Shown here piece after piece: positions 35,545 through 43,577 of a DNA stretch of 51,896 nucleotides. Source of the DNA: Tabrizicola sp. (GTDB taxonomy: Bacteria > Pseudomonadota > Alphaproteobacteria > Rhodobacterales > Rhodobacteraceae). The notes below the pieces were generated by a model. That model was not told where the DNA came from and did not search any database. It saw only the letters and a program-made list of their open reading frames with translations. A program made the translations under genes and the position numbers. The stretch covers positions 1 through 51,896 of the forward strand of contig JALOTD010000006.1 of assembly GCA_025458105.1 (NCBI GenBank), written 5' to 3'. How positions within the stretch are numbered: the first letter of the stretch is position 1; every line of letters starts with the position of its first letter.

Positions 35545-36162
35545 ATGGCCGGACTGTTCCTCAGCCTCGAAGGCATTGATGGATCTGGTAAGTCCACACA
35601 GGGACGCCTTCTGGCCGACCGCCTGCGTCATGAAGGTCACGCCGTCACCCTGACGCGCGAGCCTGGTGGCAGTCGGGGGGCCGAGGAAATCCGTCGCCTT
35701 GTGCTGGAAGGCGCCACCGACCGCTGGTCGGCCGAGACCGAGATCCTCCTTTTCACTGCCGCCCGCCGCGACCACCTGGAAAAGACGATCCGCCCGGCCC
35801 TGGCGCGGGGCGAGGTTGTCGTCACCGACCGCTTCGCCGACTCGACCCGCATCTTTCAGGGCATCACCCGGGGCGACCTGTCAGACACGGTGGATCGTCT
35901 GCATGGTCTGATGATCGGGGTCGAACCCGACCTGACGCTGCTGTTCGACCTTGACCCTGCCGTAGGTCTATCCCGCGCAACGGCGCGCGCGGGGACCGAA
36001 CTTCGCTTCGAGGACATGGGCCTGGCCTTCCAGACAAAGGCGCGCCAGGGGTTTCTGGCTCTTGCCAGGCAGCACAGCCGCTTCCGCCTGATCGACGCCG
36101 ATGCCGATCCCGAAACTGTGGCCGCCCGCGTCTGGTCGGTCGTCTCGGCGCGACTTGGGTAG
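35545..36162 (+). CDS. tmk: Thymidylate kinase
   Basis: The 205-residue enzyme phosphorylates dTMP to dTDP. The P-loop GIDGSGKST spans residues 10-18. TREPGGSRGAEEIRRLVLEG gives the dTMP-binding/LID-associated motif, and the DR motif is VVVTDRFADST. Length is standard. In many alphaproteobacteria tmk is followed by holB and tatD. Here two minus-strand genes and about 1.3 kb lie between tmk and holB. Confidence 0.95.
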   Translation: MAGLFLSLEGIDGSGKSTQGRLLADRLRHEGHAVTLTREPGGSRGAEEIRRLVLEGATDRWSAETEILLFTAARRDHLEKTIRPALARGEVVVTDRFADSTRIFQGITRGDLSDTVDRLHGLMIGVEPDLTLLFDLDPAVGLSRATARAGTELRFEDMGLAFQTKARQGFLALARQHSRFRLIDADADPETVAARVWSVVSARLG

Positions 36163-36199
36163 GCTGGGCAATCTGCCCGCGCCCGACGATCATTGCTTG

Positions 36200-36487
36200 C
36201 TATTCCACCAGGATGATATCCTCATCCCCGGCGCGGAATGTACTGATCTCGCGGCAGAGCACCACTTCGTTGTCCCGCTCCTCCCAATAGCGACCATCCT
36301 CCAGTATGCCGGTCGGCAGCCGGTCCTTGTTGAACACCCGCCGCTTCTGACGCCGCACGGTGATCTCGAACCGGTTGGACCGAAGCCTTGCCCCCGGTTG
36401 CAGAAAATAGGCCCGCAATACTTCGGCTCGATCCTGCAGGCGGCGGATGTCATCCTTCAGGCGCGCATACTCGTCTACTGGGTTCAT
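36200..36487 (-). CDS. Conserved hypothetical small protein
   Basis: The 95-residue protein starts at ATG 36487 (MNPVDEYARLKDDIRRLQ) with GGAGG upstream. It has an N-terminal coiled-coil-like helix (about residues 3-30) and a basic beta-rich middle (RSNRFEITVRRQKRRVFNKDRLP). The C-terminus is acidic. I do not recognise the family. The basic patch might bind nucleic acid. It converges with tmk and lies downstream of the NYN-RNase gene on the same strand, 56 nt apart. Confidence 0.65.
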   Translation of the reverse strand: MNPVDEYARLKDDIRRLQDRAEVLRAYFLQPGARLRSNRFEITVRRQKRRVFNKDRLPTGILEDGRYWEERDNEVVLCREISTFRAGDEDIILVE

Positions 36488-36543
36488 CGGGTCCTCCGGT
36501 CTTGCCACCGGATCAGTCTCACCCCGGAAGGGTTCAGAGACGG

Positions 36544-37188
36544 TTAACCGGGCACGGTCGCCGCGACCGGGGCGGGCAGCAAACCTCGCAGCGCAATCGC
36601 CCCGTCCTGCCAGCCGCCGCGCACCAGAAGGCCCGGCTGCAGCACCTCCGGGTAAGCCTCGGCCCAGTCGCGATAGCGGTCGTTGGTCACGATCTTGGCC
36701 TTGTGGTCGCGCGCGACTTCCAGAAGGTAGGGGTCGGCCTGCTCACCCTTCGGGACGACAAAGACCTGACTGCGCGGGAGTGACAGAAGCTGTGCCAACT
36801 CGTCGCCGCGCATGTAGCGGCCGAACAGCTTCCACCCGGCATTCGCATCAAAGACCACACCCGGCGCATAGCCCAGAATCGACAGCTGTGCGACCACACC
36901 CTGCAACGGCGCCAGACTGGGCTGATTGTCCCGCCAATGCATGACGTTCGATCCGTCGATCAGGATCCACGGCCCCTGCGGCAGCCTGGGTGCCGGTTGA
37001 TAGTCCTTTCCGCCCCGAAGCAGCGACCCAAACGTCAGGAAAAGGCCGACCAGGATGCCAATGGCAAACAGCGCAGTGATCACTTCGCCCAAGGTGCCAA
37101 GCCCGAAGGGATCCAGAAACCCTTCGCTATTGCTGGGCGGACGCAGGGATTTGAAATCGGCAACCGATAGAAAAAGCAGGGATCGCAT
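36544..37188 (-). CDS. Membrane-anchored NYN/Zc3h12a-type PIN-like ribonuclease
   Basis: The 214-residue protein has one membrane segment near residues 34-57, then a Zc3h12a-like NYN domain. The acidic active-site set is Asp78 in ILIDGSNVMHW, Asp152 in GEQADPYLLEVA, and Asp170/Asp174 in VTNDRYRDW. These domains are metal-dependent RNases in the better-studied members. A membrane tether is unusual and suggests activity near the inner membrane. No strong ribosome-binding site is seen before ATG 37188. It is transcribed opposite to tmk and holB. Confidence 0.82.
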   Translation of the reverse strand: MRSLLFLSVADFKSLRPPSNSEGFLDPFGLGTLGEVITALFAIGILVGLFLTFGSLLRGGKDYQPAPRLPQGPWILIDGSNVMHWRDNQPSLAPLQGVVAQLSILGYAPGVVFDANAGWKLFGRYMRGDELAQLLSLPRSQVFVVPKGEQADPYLLEVARDHKAKIVTNDRYRDWAEAYPEVLQPGLLVRGGWQDGAIALRGLLPAPVAATVPG

Positions 37189-37490
37189 TCGGCCAGATTA
37201 GCCGAGGACGCGAGTCTGACAAGTCCCGTTGGCCTACCGCAGAACGATTCGCGCAGGATGGTTAATCATTGCATGGTCAGGCGCGCGTAGAGACGAAAGC
37301 AAGACAGAAGGCATACGAGAACCAGACGCAGGCCTGACCCGCACGCCCGCCGATTAACGTAGCGTGCCCAATGCCTTGCGGGGTGACCTTCGACTCGTTG
37401 ATCCCCCGTTGCGCAGTTTCGCTGCTTTCCCACTCAACCCACCCCGCCGCCCCCTTTCCACCGACCCCGGCCCCGTGCAATCTGCCGCCC
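37189..37490. other. 302-nt gap between NYN-RNase and holB
   Basis: This divergent interval must hold promoters for the RNase gene and, since tmk is cut off from holB, a promoter for holB-tatD-MBL. An in-frame ATG at 37371 would lengthen HolB by 40 residues, but that extension is Pro/Ser-rich and does not resemble the family. No clear hairpin or operator was seen. Confidence 0.4.
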
Positions 37491-38621
37491 ATGGCTGCGA
37501 CCGACCCCCTGCCCGATCCCGACCGCCTGGAAGGTGCGCCCCATCCGCGCGAGACGCGGGTGCTTTTCGGCCATGCCGATCAGCAGGCCGAATTTCTACG
37601 CAGCTTTGCCTCTGGCCGGTTGCACCACGCCTGGATGCTGACCGGGCCAAAGGGCGTGGGCAAGGCCACGCTCGCCTGGTGTCTGGCCAAATTCCTTCTG
37701 GCCACGCCAGACGACGATGGCGGCATGTTCGCAGCCCCCCCGCCCGACACCCTTGATATTCCACCGGAAAACCCCGTCGCCCGCCGTCTTCTCCAAGGCG
37801 CGGAGCCCCGCCATTTCCTTCTGCGCCGTGGCCCGAACGACAAGGAAACCGCGCTCTCCCAGGTCATCTCGGTGGACGAAGTGCGCAAGATGAAAAGCTT
37901 CTTTGCGCTCTCCGCTGCCGATGGCGGACGTCGCACCGCGATCATCGACAGCCTGGACGAGATGAACATCGCTGCTGCCAACGCACTTCTGAAGCTTCTG
38001 GAAGAACCCCCTGAAAACGTGACGCTTTTCCTGATCGCCCATCAGCCGGCTCGCCTTCTGCCAACGATCCGATCCCGTTGCCGAGAGCTGCGTCTGACCC
38101 CGCTGGGGCCCCGGGACCTTGCCGATGCCCTGACCCAAGCTGGCGGCGACGTTGCACCCGAAGACCGCACCGCGCTGGCCGAATTGTCTGGAGGTTCAGT
38201 GGGCGAGGCATTCCGTTTGACGAACCTTGACGGGCTCAAGCTCTACGCCGCGCTTATCCGGCTATTTGCTACCCTGCCTCGGTTGGACCGCCCGCAAGCA
38301 CTTGCAGTGGCCGACATGGCAAGTGCCCGCGGAGCCTCGGAAATCTTCGATCTTCTGGTCACGCTGATCGACCTTTTCCTCGCCCGACTGGCCCGCTATG
38401 GCGCGACCCGCCTGGTCCCTCTCGAGGCTGCCCCCGGCGAAACCCAGCTTCTGCAACGCCTTGCCCCCCACCCCGCTGCCGCCCGCGCCTGGGCCGACCT
38501 GGCGCAAAGCCTGTCTGCCCGCGCCCGGCGTGGCAAGGCCGTCAACCTTGACCCTGCCGCGCTTCTGATGGATATGCTCCTGAAGGTCGACGAGACGGCG
38601 GGGAGCCTCGCCCTGAGGTAA
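37491..38621 (+). CDS. holB: DNA polymerase III delta' subunit
   Basis: The 376-residue protein is of the clamp-loader AAA+ type. It has the P-loop region TGPKGVGKAT (residues 51-60), sensor/arginine region LLEEPPENVTLFLIAHQPARLLPTIRSRCREL and a C-terminal collar domain. Together with DnaX and HolA it loads the beta clamp. ATG 37491 (MAATDPLPDPD) is chosen because similarity to family members starts soon after it. No clear Shine-Dalgarno is present. The CxxC zinc module of E. coli delta' is not visible. It is followed 5 nt later by tatD. Confidence 0.9.
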   Translation: MAATDPLPDPDRLEGAPHPRETRVLFGHADQQAEFLRSFASGRLHHAWMLTGPKGVGKATLAWCLAKFLLATPDDDGGMFAAPPPDTLDIPPENPVARRLLQGAEPRHFLLRRGPNDKETALSQVISVDEVRKMKSFFALSAADGGRRTAIIDSLDEMNIAAANALLKLLEEPPENVTLFLIAHQPARLLPTIRSRCRELRLTPLGPRDLADALTQAGGDVAPEDRTALAELSGGSVGEAFRLTNLDGLKLYAALIRLFATLPRLDRPQALAVADMASARGASEIFDLLVTLIDLFLARLARYGATRLVPLEAAPGETQLLQRLAPHPAAARAWADLAQSLSARARRGKAVNLDPAALLMDMLLKVDETAGSLALR

Positions 38622-38626
38622 CCTGA

Positions 38627-39436
38627 ATGTCCCAAGCCCTGCCCGATCTGGTCGACAGCCACTGTCACCTCGACTTCCCGGATCTCGTTGAAGAGACTGA
38701 CGAAATCATCGCCCGCGCCCGCGCGGCCGGGGTCAATCGGATGGTAACGATCTGCACTCGGCTAAGGAACGAGCCCAAGGTCCGTGCCATTGCCGATACG
38801 CATGCCGAGGTCTTCTATGCCGCAGGCACTCACCCGATGAGCGCCCATGAAGAGCCGTTGGCGACGGTCGATCAACTCGTCGTCCTAGCACGGCATCCGA
38901 AATTCGTCGGCATCGGTGAGACCGGCCTTGATTACCACTACACCGCCGATACGAAGGCCATCCAGCAGACCTCGCTCCGCATTCATATCGAGGCCGCGCA
39001 GGAAACCGGCCTGCCCCTGATCATCCATTCCCGCGACGCGGACCAGGACATGGCGGCAATCCTCGCCGATGGCATGGCGCGGAAGCCCTATACCTGCGTC
39101 ATGCACTGCTTCTCCTCTGGCCCCCGCCTGGCCGAGGCCGCGCTGGAGATGGGCTTCACCCTCTCGATCTCGGGGATCGCCGCGTTTCCAAAATCGCAAG
39201 ATTTGCGCGACATCTTTGCCCGCGCGCCGCTCGATCAGCTGATCCTTGAAACCGACAGCCCCTATCTTGCCCCACCGCCCTTCCGCGGAAAGCGCAACGA
39301 ACCGGCCTATGTGGCCCATACCGCCCGCGCGCTTGCGCCGGTTTTCGGGTTGAGCGTCAATGACTTCGCGGCCCGGACCACTACGAATTTCGACCGCCTT
39401 TTCCCGCGGGCCACCCGCCCGGCAAAGGCCGCCTGA
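38627..39436 (+). CDS. TatD-family metal-dependent deoxyribonuclease
   Basis: The 269-residue TIM-barrel hydrolase has DSHCHLDF near the N-terminus (HxH metal ligands), then GETGLDYHY, IIHSRDADQDM, MHCFSSGP and ETDSPYLAPPPFRGK, which are the TatD signatures. Members act as 3'-5' DNases or D-aminoacyl hydrolases. It is tightly packed between holB and the MBL gene, overlapping the latter by one base (TGATG). Confidence 0.93.
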   Translation: MSQALPDLVDSHCHLDFPDLVEETDEIIARARAAGVNRMVTICTRLRNEPKVRAIADTHAEVFYAAGTHPMSAHEEPLATVDQLVVLARHPKFVGIGETGLDYHYTADTKAIQQTSLRIHIEAAQETGLPLIIHSRDADQDMAAILADGMARKPYTCVMHCFSSGPRLAEAALEMGFTLSISGIAAFPKSQDLRDIFARAPLDQLILETDSPYLAPPPFRGKRNEPAYVAHTARALAPVFGLSVNDFAARTTTNFDRLFPRATRPAKAA

Positions 39437-40239
39437 TGGCACGGGTCAGCTTCACCATTCTCGGCTGCGGTTCCTCGGGCGGGGTGCCCCGCCTGGGGGG
39501 CGACTGGGGCGATTGCGACCCCGCAAACCCCAAGAACCGCCGCCGCCGCTGCTCGCTGCTGGTAACCCGCGAAACCGAGGCCGGTGCCACACGGGTGCTG
39601 ATCGACACCTCGCCCGACATGCGCGAACAGCTTCTGGACGCGGGCGTGGGGGAGCTGGATGCCGTCGTCTATACCCATTCTCACGCCGACCACATGCATG
39701 GGATCGACGACCTGCGGCAGGTGGTCTTCAACCTCCGTCGCCGCCTTCCGGTCTGGGCCGACGGGCCGACGCAAGAGGCGCTTCTCGCCCGCTTCGGCTA
39801 TGCCTTCATCCAACCTGCCGGCAGCCCTTATCCGCCCATCCTGGATCTGCACACCATCGACGGTCCGGTCACCGTGACCGGCGCTGGCGGCCCCGTCACC
39901 CTGACGCCCTTCCGCGCGGAACATGGATCAATGGACGCGCTTGGCTTCCGGATCGGCCCCCTTGCCTATTTGCCGGATGCTATTGAAATTCCACAGGAAA
40001 GCTGGTGTGTCCTCGAAGGGCTCGACTGCTGGATCGTCGATGCCCTGCGCCGCAAGCCGCATCCGACCCACGCCCATCTCGCGCTGACGCTGGACTGGAT
40101 CGCGCGCGCGAAACCCACAAGGGCCGTCCTGACCAACATGCATGTCGATCTGGATTACGCGACGCTCTGCGCCGAATTGCCCGCCCATATCCTGCCCGCC
40201 TTCGACGGCATGACCGTGACCTATGACAACCAGCCGTGA
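39436..40239 (+). CDS. MBL-fold metallo-hydrolase (PhnP-like phosphodiesterase family)
   Basis: The 267-residue protein has a beta-lactamase fold with THSHADHMHGIDDL (HxHxDH), the N-terminal LGCGSSGGVPRLGGDWG stretch and TNMHVDLDY near the end. These fit the PhnP/ComEC-like subgroup that cleaves cyclic or other phosphodiesters. It is the last gene of the holB-tatD operon. A post-stop repeat module with a hairpin follows. Confidence 0.9.
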   Translation: MARVSFTILGCGSSGGVPRLGGDWGDCDPANPKNRRRRCSLLVTRETEAGATRVLIDTSPDMREQLLDAGVGELDAVVYTHSHADHMHGIDDLRQVVFNLRRRLPVWADGPTQEALLARFGYAFIQPAGSPYPPILDLHTIDGPVTVTGAGGPVTLTPFRAEHGSMDALGFRIGPLAYLPDAIEIPQESWCVLEGLDCWIVDALRRKPHPTHAHLALTLDWIARAKPTRAVLTNMHVDLDYATLCAELPAHILPAFDGMTVTYDNQP

Positions 40240-40246
40240 CCTGCGG

Positions 40247-40300
40247 CCTTTCATCTTTGTCCAAGTATCCCACGGGGGTCCGGGGGTGTGAAACCCCCGG
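40247..40300. repeat. Post-stop repeat module with hairpin (copy 2)
   Basis: Eight bases after the MBL stop, 40247-40271 repeats the CCTTTCATCTT...TCCAAGTATCCC motif of 8331-8356. It is followed by a hairpin: CCGGGGG (40280-40286) pairs with CCCCCGG (40294-40300) over a 7-nt loop. The loops and stems differ from copy 1 while the linker is conserved, so the linker may be the functional or mobile part. It lies just before the AEC permease gene. Confidence 0.55.
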
Positions 40301-40312
40301 TCGCGGCCAAAC

Positions 40313-41251
40313 ATGAGCGCGCTTCTCGACGTCATCCTGCCCGTCTTTCTGGTCATCGGCTTCGGCTATGTCGCGGCCCGCTGGCTGGGGTTCAAGGACA
40401 GTGCCGTCGACGGTGTCATGCATTTCGCCCAAGGCTTCGCGCTGCCGCTCCTCCTTTTCGCGTCGATCGCCCGGCTGGACCTTGGCCGCGCCTATGACGT
40501 CGGGCTGATGGTCAGCTTCTACCTTGGCGCGTTCTCAGGCTTTGCCGCTGGCTTCCTTGCAGGGCGGGTCTTGTTCAACCGCCCCGTGACCGACAGCATT
40601 GCCTTTGGCTTCTGTGGATTGTTTTCCAACTCACTCCTCCTTGGCGTGCCGATCACCGAACGCGCCTATGGGCCGGGGGCGCTGGAGGGGAACTTCGCAA
40701 TCATCTCGATCCACGCGCCCGTCTTCTATGCCTTCGGTATCACGCTGATGGAACTGGCCCGCTCGCATGGCCTGGGGCTGTCCGCCGGGGCACTTGCGCG
40801 GCAGGTGGCCCGGGCGATCCTGACCCAGCCTCTCGTCATCGGCATTCTCTGCGGCTTTGCTGTGAATCTCTCAGGACTTCCGCTGCCCGCCATCGCCTGG
40901 TCGGCCATCGACATGGTTATCGCTGCCGCCCTACCCGCCGCGCTTTTCGGCTTGGGTGGGATACTCTACCGCTACCGTCCCGAGGGCGACGCTCGGGCCA
41001 TTGCGACCCTGTCGACCGTATCCCTGGTTTTGCATCCCGGCATTACCTGGGCGCTTGGGACACAGGTCTTTGCACTGGACGACGCGGCCCTGCGCTCGGC
41101 AGTCCTTACCGCTGCGATGGCACCAGGGGTCAATGCCTATGTCTTCGCGAACCTCTACGGTGTGGCCAAACGGGTGGCGGCCTCGACCGTCCTTGTGGCG
41201 ACCGGTCTTTCCATCGCCTCGATCTGGGTCTGGCTACAGATCCTGCCATAG
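40313..41251 (+). CDS. AEC-family (auxin efflux carrier type) permease
   Basis: The 312-residue protein has about ten hydrophobic segments. Its N-terminal ILPVFLVIGFGYVAARW and GFCGLFSNSLLLGVPI motifs are typical of bacterial AEC transporters such as malonate or other carboxylate permeases. The substrate cannot be read from sequence. It is convergent with importer 3, with 36 nt between stops and no evident terminator. Confidence 0.9.
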   Translation: MSALLDVILPVFLVIGFGYVAARWLGFKDSAVDGVMHFAQGFALPLLLFASIARLDLGRAYDVGLMVSFYLGAFSGFAAGFLAGRVLFNRPVTDSIAFGFCGLFSNSLLLGVPITERAYGPGALEGNFAIISIHAPVFYAFGITLMELARSHGLGLSAGALARQVARAILTQPLVIGILCGFAVNLSGLPLPAIAWSAIDMVIAAALPAALFGLGGILYRYRPEGDARAIATLSTVSLVLHPGITWALGTQVFALDDAALRSAVLTAAMAPGVNAYVFANLYGVAKRVAASTVLVATGLSIASIWVWLQILP

Positions 41252-41287
41252 ACCCCACACCTTCTTCCGAACCTTGCCGAAAATCGG

Positions 41288-42259
41288 CTATCGGCCTGTC
41301 ACTCCGCGCAAACGGTCGGACCGGCGCCGCAACAGTTCCACCGTGACCAGCAGCAGTACCGAGATCAGAACCAGGATCGTCGCCACCGCAAGGATCGCCG
41401 GGGAAATCGCCTCGCGTATGCCGTTGAACATCTGTCGCGGGATCGTCTGCTGGTCAGGACCGGCAATGAACAGGACGGCAACAACCTCGTCGAACGAGGT
41501 GACAAAGGCGAACAGCGCGCCAGAAATCACGCCGGGCAGGATCAGGGGCATGATCACCTTGAAGAAGGTCGTGCGCGGGTTCGCCCCCAGCGACTGCGCC
41601 GCCCGGATCAGCGACTGGTCAAAGCCGGATAGCGTGGCGGTCACCGTGATGATCACGAAGGGAATCCCCAACACCGCATGCGCCACGATCACCCCGAGGT
41701 GCGAGTTCGCCAGACAGCCCTTCTCGGACAGCGCCCAGCCAAACAACAGCCCCATCGCGCTGTCGGGTGCGACGCAGGCCTTGGCGAAGAAGAAGCTCAT
41801 CCCCACGGCAATGATGATGATCGGGACGATCATCGGGCTGATCAGCAAGGCCATGATCAACCGCCGATAGGGCATCTCGGGCCGCGAAAGGCCAAGTGCC
41901 GCAATCGTGCCCAACACTGTCGCCAGAATCGTTGCCCAAAGCCCGACCCAGAACGAATTTTTCGCCGCCTGCACCCAGGTCGCGCGTTCCCAGACAGCGT
42001 TCCACCAGGTGTTGTCGCGTGGCGTCTCCGGTGCCGGGTGACCGAGCGTCAAGAGCGCATCGTACCAACGCAAGGAATATCCCGTCGGGTCAAGCGACAG
42101 CATCTTCTCGGTAAAGGTGAAATAGGGCTCGGCATTGAATGACAGCGGGATCACCACAAGGATCGGCGCAATAAGGAACAGGAACACCAGACTGCAGATG
42201 ACCAGGTAGGTGTAGTACCAGATCCGTTCCAGCGGCGAGGCATAGGTGGGAAGGGCCAT
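41288..42259 (-). CDS. Polyamine-type ABC importer 3, permease (PotC family) with Cys-containing insertion
   Basis: The 323-residue protein has a strong GAGGAGGAA ribosome-binding site and starts MALPTYASPLERIWYY. It has six membrane segments and an EAA loop RAAQSLGANPRTTFFKVIMPLILPG. Compared with the PotC subunits of importers 1 and 2 it has an extra stretch of about 25 residues, which includes Cys162 and Cys182 (KACVAPDS... SEKGCLANS). This lies in a segment likely to face the periplasm, and the two cysteines could form a disulfide. It is the last gene of the operon. Confidence 0.9.
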   Translation of the reverse strand: MALPTYASPLERIWYYTYLVICSLVFLFLIAPILVVIPLSFNAEPYFTFTEKMLSLDPTGYSLRWYDALLTLGHPAPETPRDNTWWNAVWERATWVQAAKNSFWVGLWATILATVLGTIAALGLSRPEMPYRRLIMALLISPMIVPIIIIAVGMSFFFAKACVAPDSAMGLLFGWALSEKGCLANSHLGVIVAHAVLGIPFVIITVTATLSGFDQSLIRAAQSLGANPRTTFFKVIMPLILPGVISGALFAFVTSFDEVVAVLFIAGPDQQTIPRQMFNGIREAISPAILAVATILVLISVLLLVTVELLRRRSDRLRGVTGR

Positions 42260-42269
42260 GGGTTCCTCC

Positions 42270-43523
42270 TCAGCCGAACTTGAGCCGGTCGATGCCGATC
42301 AGCCGATCATAAAGCCAGTAGAGCAGCAGGATCGACGCCAGCAGCATGCCGGCAATGGCGGCAGCCAGCGACCAGTTCGACTTGGTCATGTGGAAGGCGA
42401 TCAGGTTACTGATCAACTGCCCATCCGCGCCCCCCACCAGCGCGGGGGTGATGTAGTAGCCGACGGCCAGGATGAAGACCAGAAGCGAACCCGCAGCAAT
42501 CCCGGGCAGGGTCTGCGGCAAATACACCCGGCGGAAGGTGGTCCAGCTGGTGGCCCCCAGGCTGCGCGCGGCCCGGGCATAGCTGGGCGGGATCACCCTC
42601 ATGACAGAGTACAGTGGCAGGATCATGAAGGGCAGCAGCACATGTGTCATCGCGACGATAGTGCCGGTCATGTTGTACATCATCGACAGGCGCCCGTCGT
42701 CGCCGATCAGCCCAATGCCAACCAGCAGGTCATTCACGATCCCCTGCTCTTGCAGCAGCGCGATCCAGGATGTGGTCCGCACCAAGAGCGACGTCCAGAA
42801 CGGCAGCAGCACCAGGATCATCAACAGCGAAGACTTCGCCATCGGCAGCGTCGCCAGAAGATGCGCAACGGGGAAAGCCAGAAGCAGGCACAGGACCGTG
42901 ATGATCGCCGAGATCAGAAAGGTCTTGCCGAAAAGATACAGATAGATCCGTTCGTTGTCCGCCCCCCGGGCCCATCCCTCATCACCAAGCTTAAGGTCCG
43001 AGGCGACCTTGTAGAACTCGATCGTATAGACGTCGGCCGCCGAGGCCATGCCACGCCAGAGTGCGGGCTTGGCCCAGTCGGCATCGACGCCGACCAGTGA
43101 GTCCTTGAACGGCGGGGTAAGCTCAGCGGCTTCGCGCGCGCCCTTCTTGAACAGGCTGATCGAGCCCGGGACGGAATAGTTGATCCGGGTGCCTGCGATG
43201 CCGGTGGTCTTTTCCGTCTGCATGCGCGCCAGGTCCTGCACCAGGGCGGCATAGGCCTCTTCCGGCGGATTGGCGGGGTCGAAGCCCGGATTGGCCTCAA
43301 ACCAGGCCACCAGGGCGGGGGCAGAAGCGGCAAATCCATCATGCTCGAAGGACCGCTTCAGCATATAGCCGATGGGGATCAGAAAAGTCACAAGGACGAA
43401 CAGCAACAGCGGCAGCACCAGAAGGAACGCGCGGCGCTTGGCGCGGGACTGTGCCGCTTCCAGTGCCGCCTTCAGCGGGCGGCCATCCGCCGTTGTCAGA
43501 AGTTCCGGGGTCGCCTCGGCCAT
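42270..43523 (-). CDS. Polyamine-type ABC importer 3, permease (PotB family) with large periplasmic domain
   Basis: At 417 residues it is about 110 longer than the PotB-type permeases of importers 1 and 2 in this window. The extra length is a hydrophilic stretch of roughly 150 residues between the first membrane segment (about 32-52) and the second (about 205). It includes FEANPGFDPANPPEEAYAAL. The remaining core has the usual EAA loop RAARSLGATSWTTFRRVYLPQTLPG. Similar long-loop PotB proteins are known in polyamine-type importers of alphaproteobacteria. It starts 54 nt after the binding-protein stop, with a strong hairpin in between. Confidence 0.9.
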   Translation of the reverse strand: MAEATPELLTTADGRPLKAALEAAQSRAKRRAFLLVLPLLLFVLVTFLIPIGYMLKRSFEHDGFAASAPALVAWFEANPGFDPANPPEEAYAALVQDLARMQTEKTTGIAGTRINYSVPGSISLFKKGAREAAELTPPFKDSLVGVDADWAKPALWRGMASAADVYTIEFYKVASDLKLGDEGWARGADNERIYLYLFGKTFLISAIITVLCLLLAFPVAHLLATLPMAKSSLLMILVLLPFWTSLLVRTTSWIALLQEQGIVNDLLVGIGLIGDDGRLSMMYNMTGTIVAMTHVLLPFMILPLYSVMRVIPPSYARAARSLGATSWTTFRRVYLPQTLPGIAAGSLLVFILAVGYYITPALVGGADGQLISNLIAFHMTKSNWSLAAAIAGMLLASILLLYWLYDRLIGIDRLKFG

Positions 43524-43541
43524 GCCGTCCTCGCAAGGTGG

Positions 43542-43568
43542 GGCCGGGCGCGACAGGCGCGCCCGGCC
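43542..43568 (-). promoter_or_regulatory. Intra-operon hairpin after binding-protein gene 3
   Basis: An exact 11-bp stem, GGCCGGGCGCG (43542-43552) and CGCGCCCGGCC (43558-43568), closes a 5-nt loop. It lies 9 nt beyond the binding-protein stop and before the permease gene. No T-tract follows. It probably protects the upstream mRNA or limits read-through, giving more binding protein than permease, as with the malE-malF hairpin. Importer 1 has a comparable element. Confidence 0.65.
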
Positions 43569-43577
43569 AGGTCGTGA

